DNA of 64,000 nt from Leifsonia sp. 466MF (GTDB lineage: Bacteria; Actinomycetota; Actinomycetes; Actinomycetales; Microbacteriaceae). The notes beneath the pieces are model-generated. The model was not told the DNA's origin. It saw only the letters and a list, made by a program, of their open reading frames with translations, and ran no database searches. The position numbers were made by a program, and so were the translations under genes. Positions 46,562-54,749 of the stretch are shown here, piece after piece (position 1 is the first letter of the stretch; each line of letters starts with the position of its first letter). Where the stretch lies: contig NZ_LT629696.1 in the NCBI RefSeq assembly GCF_900100265.1, forward strand, positions 3,720,001 to 3,784,000, written 5' to 3'.

Positions 46562-47119
46562 ATGACCGACGTGCAGACCTCCTCCCCCGATCCCGCCGAC
46601 CTCACCGAGGTGGTGGCGGACGACGCTTCCGTCTCTGTCGAGACGGACGAGCCGACCGCTGCCGACCTTGACCGGGAGGGTGACATCGCGGCCGACTACA
46701 TCGAGGAGCTGCTCGACATCGCCGACATCGACGGCGACATCGACATCGACACGCGCAACGGTCGTGCGTACATCTCGGTCAACACCGACGACGAGTCGTC
46801 CAACCTCTCGCTCCTGGCCAATGCCGACACCGTTGCCGCGCTTCAGGAGCTGACGCGCCTGGCCGTGCAGAACCAGACCGGCGGGTACTCCCGCTTGATC
46901 CTGGACATCGCCGGCTCTCGCGATGCACGCCAGGCTGAGCTGGCGCGTCTCGTCGACCGTGCGATCGAGCGGCTCGATGAGGGGGCAGCGGAGGCTGCCC
47001 TTCCTCCCATGTCGTCTTACGAGCGCAAGCTCGTGCACGACGTGGTATCGGAGCGCGGCTATGTGTCGACCTCGCGTGGCGAAGGCCGCGACCGCTACAC
47101 GGTCATCACGGCCAGCTAG
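46562..47119 (+). CDS. jag: Jag/KhpB-like R3H-domain RNA-binding protein
   Basis: This 185-residue protein has an acidic N-terminal tail, a KH-like domain (about 60-110) and a C-terminal R3H domain (about 120-180, ELARLVDRAIERLDEGAAEAALP then SSYERKLVHDVV). It binds RNA and is linked to cell envelope growth and translation. The stop TAG overlaps the first base of a parS palindrome that fills the gap to rsmG. Confidence 0.9.
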   Translation: MTDVQTSSPDPADLTEVVADDASVSVETDEPTAADLDREGDIAADYIEELLDIADIDGDIDIDTRNGRAYISVNTDDESSNLSLLANADTVAALQELTRLAVQNQTGGYSRLILDIAGSRDARQAELARLVDRAIERLDEGAAEAALPPMSSYERKLVHDVVSERGYVSTSRGEGRDRYTVITAS

Positions 47120-47132
47120 TTTCACGTGAAAC
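47119..47132. promoter_or_regulatory. parS site 1
   Basis: GTTTCACGTGAAAC, the 14-bp palindromic core of the ParB-binding parS site, lies in the jag-rsmG gap. It is the first of seven in the window. Confidence 0.92.
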
Positions 47133-47133
47133 T

Positions 47134-47760
47134 GTGACCGACGTCGAGCACGAACCCGAGGCGGCGGCCGTCCTCTTCGGCGACCGCATCGACCTCGCCC
47201 GCGAGTTCACGCACAACCTCGCGCAACAGGGTGAGGAACGCGGTCTCATCGGACCCTTGGAACTCCCCCGCCTGTGGTCGCGTCACATCCTGAACTGCGC
47301 GATCGTCGCTCCCCTGCTTCGGCCGGGGCGAGTTGGGGATGTCGGAAGCGGGGCCGGACTGCCGGGGCTGGTGCTCGCCATTGCCCGGCCTGACGTGTCT
47401 TTCGTCTTGATCGAGCCGATGGAGCGTCGAGTCGCCTGGCTGAATGAGCAGGTCGCGGAGCTGGGTCTCAACAATGTGGCGGTCCTCCGGGCGCGCGCCG
47501 AGGACGCGAGGATCGATGATCCGCTCGACCAGGTGACGGCTCGTGCCGTCAGCGCCTTCCGCAAGCTCCTTCCGTTGACCGCGCCCCTCCTCCGGGATGG
47601 CGGTGAGCTTGTCCTCATGAAGGGCGCGGCGGCCCCGGCCGAGGTCGAAGCCGCGACCAAGGAGATTCGGAAGTACAAGGTGACCGATATCGAGGTTCTG
47701 ACCCTCGGTGAGGGTGTCTTGACAGAAGTCACACGCGTCATTCGCGCTCGCGTGCGCTGA
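47134..47760 (+). CDS. rsmG: 16S rRNA (guanine(527)-N7)-methyltransferase RsmG
   Basis: This 208-residue SAM-dependent enzyme methylates G527 of 16S rRNA. The SAM motif DVGSGAGLPGLVLAI is at about 68-82, and LPRLWSRHILN marks the conserved N-terminal helix-rich part. The GTG start at 47134 follows parS site 1 directly, leaving no room for a Shine-Dalgarno other than the parS sequence itself. It is the last gene of the rpmH operon before a long gene-free block. Confidence 0.94.
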   Translation: MTDVEHEPEAAAVLFGDRIDLAREFTHNLAQQGEERGLIGPLELPRLWSRHILNCAIVAPLLRPGRVGDVGSGAGLPGLVLAIARPDVSFVLIEPMERRVAWLNEQVAELGLNNVAVLRARAEDARIDDPLDQVTARAVSAFRKLLPLTAPLLRDGGELVLMKGAAAPAEVEAATKEIRKYKVTDIEVLTLGEGVLTEVTRVIRARVR

Positions 47761-47802
47761 TCTCGGCCGCCCGGCGGCGCTGCGATCGGGCTTAGGATCC
47801 CT

Positions 47803-47840
47803 CTCTGACAACCGGAGCACGTGCTTCAGTTGTGTCAGAG
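47803..47840. terminator. Stem-loop with CACGTG core after rsmG
   Basis: CTCTGACA and TGTCAGAG form an 8-bp stem. Inside, CAAC/GTTG and the palindrome AGCACGTGCT extend the structure. It may terminate the rpmH-rsmG operon; there is no U-tract. Confidence 0.5.
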
Positions 47841-48320
47841 CCATTCTGAGGCGATGTTCGACGATGGCTCCGGTCGCGATTTCGAGTCTGCTGGGCATGT
47901 TTCGCGGTCACGACACGGACAGAGCGTGTTCTCGACATCGTCGACTCTCCCCCTCGGAGCTGACTGACCGGCGGCCGGCCTGTTCTCTCTTGAGCGTGAC
48001 AGCGCTCGAGTGATGCCAACGTCGACGGCCTGGGCCGTGCTCTCGTCTCGGGGAGCCGCGCCGACCGCTGACGGGACCCGAAAGACGACCAGATTGGACG
48101 GCGTGTGCACCTCGAGTGCCTTCGTGTGCGGGCTGCCGCAACGTACGTGCCCCAGTCCAGGCTCTACTCGTTCCTCATGGTCGTCGGCGCATGTTCAGGC
48201 GAGAGGCCGGGGCAACCGGCCCGAACGCATGTGCGGCGACCGGGTGGAGGGCGCGCTGCGCTGTTCGGCGCCCGTGGATCCTTGGACACTCGCCGCCTCA
48301 GCGAGCCCATATTCGGACGC

Positions 48321-48346
48321 GTCGGTGTTTCACGTGAAACGCCGAC
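48321..48346. promoter_or_regulatory. parS site 2 with extended palindrome
   Basis: The 14-bp parS core is at 48327-48340. Flanking bases extend the palindrome to 26 bp with one mismatched pair (GTCGG on the left, CCGAC on the right). Confidence 0.9.
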
Positions 48347-48935
48347 GGGGCGTGATGGTCCGCCGGTCACTTTCACGTTCGCTGTGTTGGACGGCAGTCG
48401 CTCGGTCGGTTATAGCGCTGCGAGTCCGGTCCGGCCAGCGCGCCCAAAGGCGGAACCGCCGCATGTTTCGACCAGGGACGAGGAGCCGAGGAGTCAGGAC
48501 TCTGGCTGTATCTGGTGTCGACTCCGCGGGCGGAAAGTGCGGATCACCGCCGTAAGGGGGTGCGTCTCAGCTTCGTCCTCCCCCGACCGGGCGTCGAAGA
48601 CCTGAGTCCTTCGAATGGAAAGACTCCCCTGGTTTGCAGCTCTTGGGCCTACCCACGACCTGAGCTAACTCGCCAGTGCCCCGGAGGCGCCGCTGCGGGT
48701 GCTACTCGGGGGTGACGGAAGGCGAGATGACAGGTGAGCGCGATTTCAGCGCCACCGGAGTCCAGTGAGCGATTGGCGGGAGTTTACTAGCTCCCGAGCT
48801 CATGGTGACCGATGTCTCGACGTACGGAAACGGACGGACAGACGGTAAAGGACGGGCTGCGTCTTAGCGGCGCTGGGCCCGGCACTTGGAGTCATTGTGC
48901 ACCGTCGGCCGCACGCCATGCAGGATGCGGCGCAG

Positions 48936-48949
48936 GTTTCACGTGAAAC
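48936..48949. promoter_or_regulatory. parS site 3
   Basis: A perfect GTTTCACGTGAAAC core, flanked by the repeat tract about 150 bases downstream. Confidence 0.92.
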
Positions 48950-49090
48950 GGCCGGCTGTGATCGCGGGAAGAGGACGTATTCGGGACTCTCGCCAGCCGT
49001 TTACGGGCCGACAGTGGCGACCTCCAGTGGAAGCGCGGTCTGTAGCGACCTTTGTGCCGGATTCAGTGCCGGACCTTGATACCAGGGCTG

Positions 49091-49450
49091 GGTGCTGGGC
49101 TTCCGCGGTCGGCCTTCGTCGCGGGGTTGTGTAGGGCGTGGGTGGCGGGGTTTCCTGAGGCGTGGGTGGCGGGCTTCCGTGGCGGGCTTTCGTGGCGGGC
49201 TTTCGTGGCGGGTTTGCGTAAGGCGTGGGTGACGGGGTTGCGTGAGGCCTGGGTGGCGGGGTTTCGCGGGGCTTTCGCGGCGGGGTTTCGTGCCGAGGTT
49301 GCGTAGGGGGTGCGTGGCGGGGCTTTCGCGAGGCATCTGCGGCGGGGTTTCGTGGCGGGGTGTCGAGGGATTTTTGCAGCAGGCTTGTGTCGGGGTTGCG
49401 TGGCGCTTTCGCCGCGGGCTTTCGCGGCGGCCTTGCGGGGGGGGGGCGGA
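49091..49450. repeat. Degenerate G-rich tandem repeat tract
   Basis: About 18 imperfect copies of an 11-23-base unit whose core is GTGGCGGGCTTTC or GGCGGGGTTTC (plus strand). The best pair is two exact 13-mers at 49179-49191 and 49192-49204. The plus strand is G/T-rich with little A or C. The tract lies between parS sites 3 and 4 and has open frames on both strands because of its composition. Confidence 0.8.
49437..49446 (+). repeat. G10 homopolymer
   Basis: Ten consecutive G at the end of the repeat tract. Such runs are prone to length variation and to sequencing error. Confidence 0.8.
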
Positions 49451-49543
49451 AGTCCGCAACCGGCACGGCCCCGTGGGTGCTCGAGAGGATTGGGGCGGGA
49501 CTCCGCGCCCTGTAGCCACGGCAAGCTGGGCAGGCGTGATGTC

Positions 49544-49557
49544 GTTTCACGTGAAAC
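49544..49557. promoter_or_regulatory. parS site 4
   Basis: A perfect 14-bp core, extended to 16 bp (CGTTTCACGTGAAACG). Confidence 0.92.
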
Positions 49558-50081
49558 GATGCGGATTCCCGACACATCGCCATGCGATCGGCGGAGTCTG
49601 ACCGGACGTGCAAGGGCTGAGGGAGCTTGGCAGACCATTCGACGCGCGGCGCTCAGCTCGCCGTGAAAGCAAGCCCTCAGTTCGCCACCGTTCCTCGTCG
49701 AGAATTGGCCCGGACAAGCCCTCCGGTTTCGATTCCGGCCGCGTGCGCGCAGCAGCGGGCCAGCGCAGGACGCGGGAGGACTCCAAGACAGACACACATG
49801 CTCCCCGCCGACTCAAGAGCGGCCGTTCGGGTATGGACGCGATCTGCGATTGGTGACGCGGATCCCGTGAAGTTACGAATAGGTTCCCGATCGATACCGG
49901 GCGGTCGGGGCCCAAGCACTCCGCCAGCCAGACCGCCGCGATCCTGCCCATTCCCCAGCGGCCCGGCGGGGTACTCGTTAGTACCGCAGGACTCGAGACA
50001 CTCAGGCCAGTCGACCATGCTGGCTCCGTAGGTGAATTCAGGCCTCGAGGTGTTGGGTGGGGTGGTCGCCGCGTCATCATG

Positions 50082-50095
50082 GTCTCACGTGAAAC
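50082..50095. promoter_or_regulatory. parS-like site 5 (one mismatch)
   Basis: GTCTCACGTGAAAC differs from the parS core at the third base only. Confidence 0.7.
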
Positions 50096-50195
50096 GCGCG
50101 CAGCACCAAGTCTCGCCCCGGCGGACATCATCAGACGAGACTCCGAGCGACACAGGCCGTCCCCCGCGCTGCAGACAGCGCCGACACAGGCCAAC

Positions 50196-50209
50196 GTTTC
50201 ACGTGAAAC
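50196..50209. promoter_or_regulatory. parS site 6
   Basis: A perfect 14-bp core, extended to 16 bp (CGTTTCACGTGAAACG). Confidence 0.92.
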
Positions 50210-50374
50210 GGACCACGCCGCACTACCCATGCGCGCGATCGGAACGACACTTCTCCACAGGTTGCGCGCCGCGCGGAAAGCGTCGGACATCCGAGTTAGA
50301 GTGGTTCACGGGTGCGCTGCTGGTGCGCCGACGACCAGCCGGAAGCCGGTGCCACGCATTATGGAGCGACGCGA

Positions 50375-50388
50375 GTTTCACGTGAAAC
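50375..50388. promoter_or_regulatory. parS site 7, upstream of parA
   Basis: A perfect 14-bp core 60 bases before the chosen parA start and inside the frame if the ATG at 50361 is used. Confidence 0.92.
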
Positions 50389-50393
50389 AACCC

Positions 50394-50423
50394 CATCAGG
50401 ACGAGCACGATCAGGACGAGCAC
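50394..50423. repeat. 15-bp tandem duplication
   Basis: ATCAGGACGAGCACG occurs twice head to tail directly downstream of parS site 7 and upstream of the chosen parA start. Confidence 0.85.
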
Positions 50424-50447
50424 GGCGGAGTAGGTGAGATCGACAGC

Positions 50448-51347
50448 GTGACGGATGCCGACACGACCGACGACAGCTTTGACGTGGGTACTCCCCTGGC
50501 GGAGGAGATTCAGGACCTGGCCCGCCGTCGGCAGGTGATCGCATCCACAACGTTGCCGCTTCCCTCTCAGACGCGCATCTTCACCATCTCGAATCAGAAG
50601 GGTGGCGTCGGCAAGACCACCACAGTGGTCAACCTGAGCGCGGCGCTCGCCAAATCGGGCGCACGGGTGCTGGTGATCGACCTCGACCCGCAGGGCAATG
50701 CATCGACGGCTCTCAGTGTCGAGCACCGTGAAGGAACACCCAGCGTCTATGACGTTGTGGTCAACGACCGAGAACTCGAAGAGGTGATCCAGAAGAGCCC
50801 AGAGTTCGATGGGCTCTTCGTTGTCCCTGCGACCATCGACCTCGCCGGCGCCGAAATCGAACTCGTCTCGATGGTGGCGCGGGAGCAGCGGCTGTCACGC
50901 GCCCTCAACCGCTTCCTCGACGAGTACGACATCGACTACGTGCTCATCGACTGCCCGCCGTCACTCGGGCTCCTCACGATCAACGCGTTCGTTGCTGCCA
51001 GCGAAGTGCTTATCCCCATCCAGTGCGAGTACTACGCGCTGGAGGGCCTGAGTCAGCTGCTGAAGAACATCCAGCTGATCGAGCGCCATCTGAATCCCCG
51101 GCTGCAGGTGTCCACGATCCTGCTGACGATGTACGACTCCCGCACGAACCTCGCTCACCAGGTCGCTGCGGATGTTCGTGAGCACTTCCCCAACGAGGTG
51201 CTCGACACGATCATCCCCCGCTCCGTCCGCATCTCCGAAGCACCCAGCTACGGCCAGAGCGTCATCAGCTACGACACCAACTCCAGCGGTTCCCTCTCCT
51301 ACATGGAGGCGGCCGCCGAGATCGCACGAAGAGGAGTACCCCGCTAA
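50448..51347 (+). CDS. parA: Chromosome partitioning ATPase ParA
   Basis: This 299-residue Walker ATPase moves ParB-bound origins along the nucleoid. The deviant Walker A KGGVGKTTT is visible, with DLDPQGNAS and VLIDCPPSLG (Walker B) after it. The GTG at 50448 (MTDADTTDD) has an AGGTGAG Shine-Dalgarno nine bases upstream. An in-frame ATG at 50361 would extend the protein by 29 residues through a parS site and tandem duplication but lacks a ribosome-binding site. It overlaps parB (TAATG). Confidence 0.94.
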   Translation: MTDADTTDDSFDVGTPLAEEIQDLARRRQVIASTTLPLPSQTRIFTISNQKGGVGKTTTVVNLSAALAKSGARVLVIDLDPQGNASTALSVEHREGTPSVYDVVVNDRELEEVIQKSPEFDGLFVVPATIDLAGAEIELVSMVAREQRLSRALNRFLDEYDIDYVLIDCPPSLGLLTINAFVAASEVLIPIQCEYYALEGLSQLLKNIQLIERHLNPRLQVSTILLTMYDSRTNLAHQVAADVREHFPNEVLDTIIPRSVRISEAPSYGQSVISYDTNSSGSLSYMEAAAEIARRGVPR

Positions 51348-52318
51348 TGGCAGCGAAGCGCACCGGATTGGGCCGAGGAATCGGCGCACTCATCCCCACC
51401 AGCGATCAGTCCGCCCGTCCCGTCGACGTCTTCTTCCCTGATAACAGCGCGGGAGGCGCCGCCGCCCGCTCATCGGTCGCGGTCGCGGAGCGCGAGGACG
51501 ACCTGGTCGCGGTTCCCGGCGCTCGCCTCGCCAGCATCTCCCCCGCCGACATCGTCCCGAACCGCGTGCAGCCGCGCACCGAGTTCGACCGTGACGCCCT
51601 CGACGAGCTGATCGCGAGCATCCGCGAGGTCGGGGTTCTCCAGCCCGTCGTTGTGCGTCCGCTCCCCGACGAGCCGGGCCGCTACGAACTGATCATGGGC
51701 GAGCGTCGCCTGCGGGCGACCAAGGAGCTCGGGCTGGACTCCATCCCCGCGGTGGTCAAGGACACCGCCGACGAGGACATGCTGCGCGACGCGCTGCTGG
51801 AGAACCTCCACCGCAGCCAGCTGAACCCCCTCGAGGAGGCATCCGCCTACCAACAGCTCCTGGCCGACTTCGGCATCACCCAGGAAGAGCTGGCGACCCG
51901 GATCGGACGCTCTCGTCCGCAGATCACCAACACCATCCGGCTTCTCAAGCTGCCCGCGTCGGTGCAGGCGCGCGTCGCCGCCGGCGTGCTCAGCGCAGGG
52001 CACGCCCGCGCAATCCTGTCACTCGGTGACGACCAGGAGGCGATGATCCGCCTCGCCGACAAGATCGTCAACGAAGACCTCTCCGTGCGGGCGGCCGAGG
52101 CCGCCGCCAGCAAGACCCCGAAGCCTCCGCGCACCAAGGCGACGGCGGGCCGCCACCGCGGCCACTTGGATGAAATTGCTGGTCAGCTGGGAGATCGGCT
52201 GAACACTCGGGTGAAGATCTCCCTGGGCGCACGCAAGGGTCAGATCGTCGTCGACTTCGCCACCATCCAAGACCTCAACCGGATCCTCGACGAGATCGGG
52301 CAACCCAGCTACAGCTGA
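51347..52318 (+). CDS. parB: Chromosome partitioning protein ParB
   Basis: This 323-residue CTP-dependent clamp binds parS. The ParB N-terminal domain (about 60-150, with GERRLRATKELGLDSIPAVV and ENLHRSQLNPLEEASAY) is followed by the helix-turn-helix (ITQEELATRIGRSRPQITNTIRLL) and a C-terminal dimer domain. GAGGAG lies upstream of the ATG. The 3' end overlaps the convergent ligase gene by ten bases. Confidence 0.95.
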   Translation: MAAKRTGLGRGIGALIPTSDQSARPVDVFFPDNSAGGAAARSSVAVAEREDDLVAVPGARLASISPADIVPNRVQPRTEFDRDALDELIASIREVGVLQPVVVRPLPDEPGRYELIMGERRLRATKELGLDSIPAVVKDTADEDMLRDALLENLHRSQLNPLEEASAYQQLLADFGITQEELATRIGRSRPQITNTIRLLKLPASVQARVAAGVLSAGHARAILSLGDDQEAMIRLADKIVNEDLSVRAAEAAASKTPKPPRTKATAGRHRGHLDEIAGQLGDRLNTRVKISLGARKGQIVVDFATIQDLNRILDEIGQPSYS

Positions 52319-53274
52319 GAGGCGTCGGCGATCGCCGCGGCAGCCAGCGCCGCGTACACCTCGGCCGGCTCGCGCCCGGAGGCGCTGATGGCCTGGGGCA
52401 TGATGGACGTCTCCGTCAGTCCCGGCAACACGTTCGCCTCGAGGAACCAGGGCGTGCCGGCGCCATCGACGATCAGGTCGATTCGCGAGAGATGCCGCAG
52501 GCCCAGCGCGTTGTGCGCGGTACGCGCCGCTTCGGCCACCGCCTCCAGGACCTTCTCGTCCAGCCGTGCGGGCACGTAGAACCGGGTCTCCCCCGCGTTG
52601 TACCGCGCGTCGAAGGTGTACACACCGTCGACGGGTTCGATCTCCACCGCGGGCAGAGCCTCCGGACCATCGCCGGTATCCACCACCGCGACCGAGACCT
52701 CCACGCCCTCGACCTTGCGCTCGATCAGCGCGACGTCCGAATACGTGTACGCGTCGACCATGGCGCGCGGCAACTCCTCGGCCGACGTCACGATGGTGAC
52801 GCCCTGCGCGGACCCGCCCTGGGCGGGTTTCACGACGACCGGGAGGTCCAGTCCCGAAAGCACGGTCGTGAGCACACTGCCCGCCCCGAGTTCACGGAAG
52901 GTCTCCTGCGGAAGGGTGACCGACTCCGGTGTCGCGACTCCTGCACGGGCGACGATCGTCTTCGCTGTCGGCTTCGACCAGGCAAGACGGGAGGCGTCGG
53001 CCCGCGACCCCACGAAGGGCACGCCGGTGATCTCCAGCAGGCCGCGCAGTGCCCCATCCTCTCCACTGGCGCCGTGCAGCGCCGGCCAGACGACGTCGGG
53101 CGCGGACTCCTCCAGGAAGGCGAGCAGCGAGGCATCGGGGTCGCGGAAGGTCACCGTGTGGCCCAGCGCGTTCAGCCCGTCCGCCACGCGGCGCCCCGTG
53201 CGCAGGGAGACGTCGCGCTCATGCGAGATCCCCCCGGCGAGGACGACGACATTCAGTGCTGATTTTTCTGCCAT
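52309..53274 (-). CDS. ddl: D-alanine--D-alanine ligase family protein
   Basis: This 321-residue ATP-grasp enzyme has the N-terminal VLAGGISHERDVSLRTGR pattern, GGSAQGVTIV in the ATP-binding loop and NVLPGLTETSIMPQ as the C-terminal metal-binding region. It ligates two D-Ala for peptidoglycan. The length and motifs suit Ddl; closely related ligases of other D-amino acids cannot be excluded. It is convergent with parB. Confidence 0.87.
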   Translation of the reverse strand: MAEKSALNVVVLAGGISHERDVSLRTGRRVADGLNALGHTVTFRDPDASLLAFLEESAPDVVWPALHGASGEDGALRGLLEITGVPFVGSRADASRLAWSKPTAKTIVARAGVATPESVTLPQETFRELGAGSVLTTVLSGLDLPVVVKPAQGGSAQGVTIVTSAEELPRAMVDAYTYSDVALIERKVEGVEVSVAVVDTGDGPEALPAVEIEPVDGVYTFDARYNAGETRFYVPARLDEKVLEAVAEAARTAHNALGLRHLSRIDLIVDGAGTPWFLEANVLPGLTETSIMPQAISASGREPAEVYAALAAAAIADASQL

Positions 53275-53288
53275 GATCAGGTCTTTCT

Positions 53289-54614
53289 CTAGCGCAGATC
53301 GGTCGGAGGGTTGGCGCTCGTGCGGCTGCGGCGCTGAGAGGCTTCGAGCGGGCCGGTGCCGGCGAAGGTGTCGAGCAGGTCCTGCTCCCCGCCGATCACG
53401 TTCGCGAGCCGCCGCACACCGACCCTGATGTTCTCCGGAGTCGGGTAGCAGAACGACAGCCGGATGTTGTGAGCACCAGATCCATCGGCATAGAAGGCCG
53501 TGCCCGGGGTATAGGCCACGAGCTCGGTCACGGCGCGAGGGAGCATGGCCTTCGAGTCGAGGTGCGGCGGCAGGGTGAGCCAGACGTAGAACCCACCGTT
53601 GGGATCGGTCCAGCTCAGCTCGGGCAGGTGCTCGTTGAGAGCGGAGATCATCGCCTCCTTGCGCTCCCGGTAGACGCCGCGGAAGGTGTCGATCTGCGCC
53701 TTCCAGTCCGCGTCCTGCAGGTACTCCGAGATCACCAGCTGACTGAACGAGCTCGGGCTCAGCACAGCCGCTTCATTGGCGAGGATGAGCTTCTCGCGGA
53801 TGGCGTGCGGCGCCAGGGCCCAGCCCACCCGGAACCCGGGAGCCAGCGTCTTGGAGAACGTCCCCAGGTAGACGACGCCGTCCTTCTCGACCGAGCGCAT
53901 CGCCGCGGGCGGCTTCTCCTCGAAGTAGAGCAACCCGTATGGGTTGTCCTCCAGCACGAGGATGTCGTTCTCTCGCGCGATCGCGAGGATCTCCAGTCGC
54001 CGCTCCCAGGTCAGGGTGACGCCGGCGGGGTTGTGGAAGGTCGGAACGGTGTACAGGAACTTCACGCGTCGTCCGGCCGTCTTCAGCCGCGCGATGTGCT
54101 CGCGCAGCGCCTCGGGGATGAGGCCGTGCGCATCCATCGGGACGTGGTCCACCTCGGCCTGGTACGACTTGAAGATGACCATCGCGGTCACATAGCTGGG
54201 CCCCTCGGCGAGCACGACGTCGCCCGGATCGATGAAGAGCTTGCTGAACAGCTCCAGGGCATGCTGCGAACCGGTGGTGACGACGACGTCGTCGGCGCTG
54301 CCGCTGATGCCCTCGAGCGCCATGACGTCGAGGATCTGCTCGCGCAGGGCCGGGACGCCCTGACCGGAGCCGTACTGGAGGGCGACCGCTCCCTGCTCGC
54401 GCATGACGCGATCCATCGCGCCGACCACCAGGTCTTGCGGGAGGGCGGAGACGAACGGCATGCCGCCGGCCAGCGAGACCACCTCGGGGCGGCTGGCGAC
54501 GGCGAACAGGGCTCGGACCTCACTGGCGGCGAGGCCGCTCGTACGCTGCGCGTAGTGGTGATACCACGGGTCCAGATTGTTGCCCCGCTGCTGCGGAGTG
54601 CCCTGTTCGATCAC
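53289..54614 (-). CDS. PLP-dependent aminotransferase (2-aminoadipate/LysN-like, class I/II)
   Basis: This 441-residue fold-type I enzyme has the PLP Lys in YLGTFSKTLAPGFRVGW and the conserved NPYG in DNPYGLLYF. It is a stand-alone aminotransferase of the subgroup related to MocR C-domains and 2-aminoadipate transaminases; no N-terminal DNA-binding domain is present. The amino donor and acceptor are not deducible. It lies 14 bases upstream of the ligase on the same strand. Confidence 0.85.
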   Translation of the reverse strand: MIEQGTPQQRGNNLDPWYHHYAQRTSGLAASEVRALFAVASRPEVVSLAGGMPFVSALPQDLVVGAMDRVMREQGAVALQYGSGQGVPALREQILDVMALEGISGSADDVVVTTGSQHALELFSKLFIDPGDVVLAEGPSYVTAMVIFKSYQAEVDHVPMDAHGLIPEALREHIARLKTAGRRVKFLYTVPTFHNPAGVTLTWERRLEILAIARENDILVLEDNPYGLLYFEEKPPAAMRSVEKDGVVYLGTFSKTLAPGFRVGWALAPHAIREKLILANEAAVLSPSSFSQLVISEYLQDADWKAQIDTFRGVYRERKEAMISALNEHLPELSWTDPNGGFYVWLTLPPHLDSKAMLPRAVTELVAYTPGTAFYADGSGAHNIRLSFCYPTPENIRVGVRRLANVIGGEQDLLDTFAGTGPLEASQRRSRTSANPPTDLR

Positions 54615-54698
54615 GTGTGAGTTCCGTTTCTCTGCCGTTGAGCCATGCTATGGGGGCGACGCACTGCGGAGAAAATCGTGCGTCGCCGGGTACGAAAA

Positions 54699-54732
54699 AG
54701 ACCCGCCCGGCGGGTGAGCGCCGGACGGGTCT
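54699..54732 (-). terminator. Rho-independent terminator after trxA
   Basis: On the minus strand a GC-rich stem (AGACCCG...CGGGTCT, interrupted by a bulge) is followed by TTTTTCG, a good U-tract. Confidence 0.85.
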
Positions 54733-54749
54733 GAAGAGGACGGGTCGCG

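Larger units (their letters stand above)
47761..50447. other. Long gene-free, parS-rich interval between rsmG and parA
   Basis: About 2.7 kb with no open frame I can support. Open stretches occur in several frames at once, lack family resemblance and repeatedly cross parS. The interval contains six of the seven parS sites, a stem-loop after rsmG, a G-rich degenerate repeat tract and a G10 run. In most actinobacteria rsmG and parA are close together. Confidence 0.7.

Noticed and set aside
47900..48605. Overlapping plus-strand frames (about 150-180 codons) in the block after rsmG
   Set aside because: They cross parS site 2, overlap each other in two frames and show no recognisable domain or coding bias.
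49091..49450. CRISPR-like array
   Set aside because: Units vary in length and sequence, there are no unique spacers of uniform size, and no cas genes lie nearby.
48939..49797. Open frames of up to about 240 codons through the G-rich tract on the minus strand, with repeated Pro/Lys/Arg-rich sequence
   Set aside because: All three frames are open at once because of the repeat composition, they cross parS sites, and no ribosome-binding site or family resemblance supports a protein.
50079..50447. Longer parA beginning at GTG/ATG positions upstream of parS 5-7
   Set aside because: The upstream residues are parS-derived (VSRET and FHVK readings) and low in similarity to ParA N-termini; the GTG at 50448 has a better ribosome-binding site.
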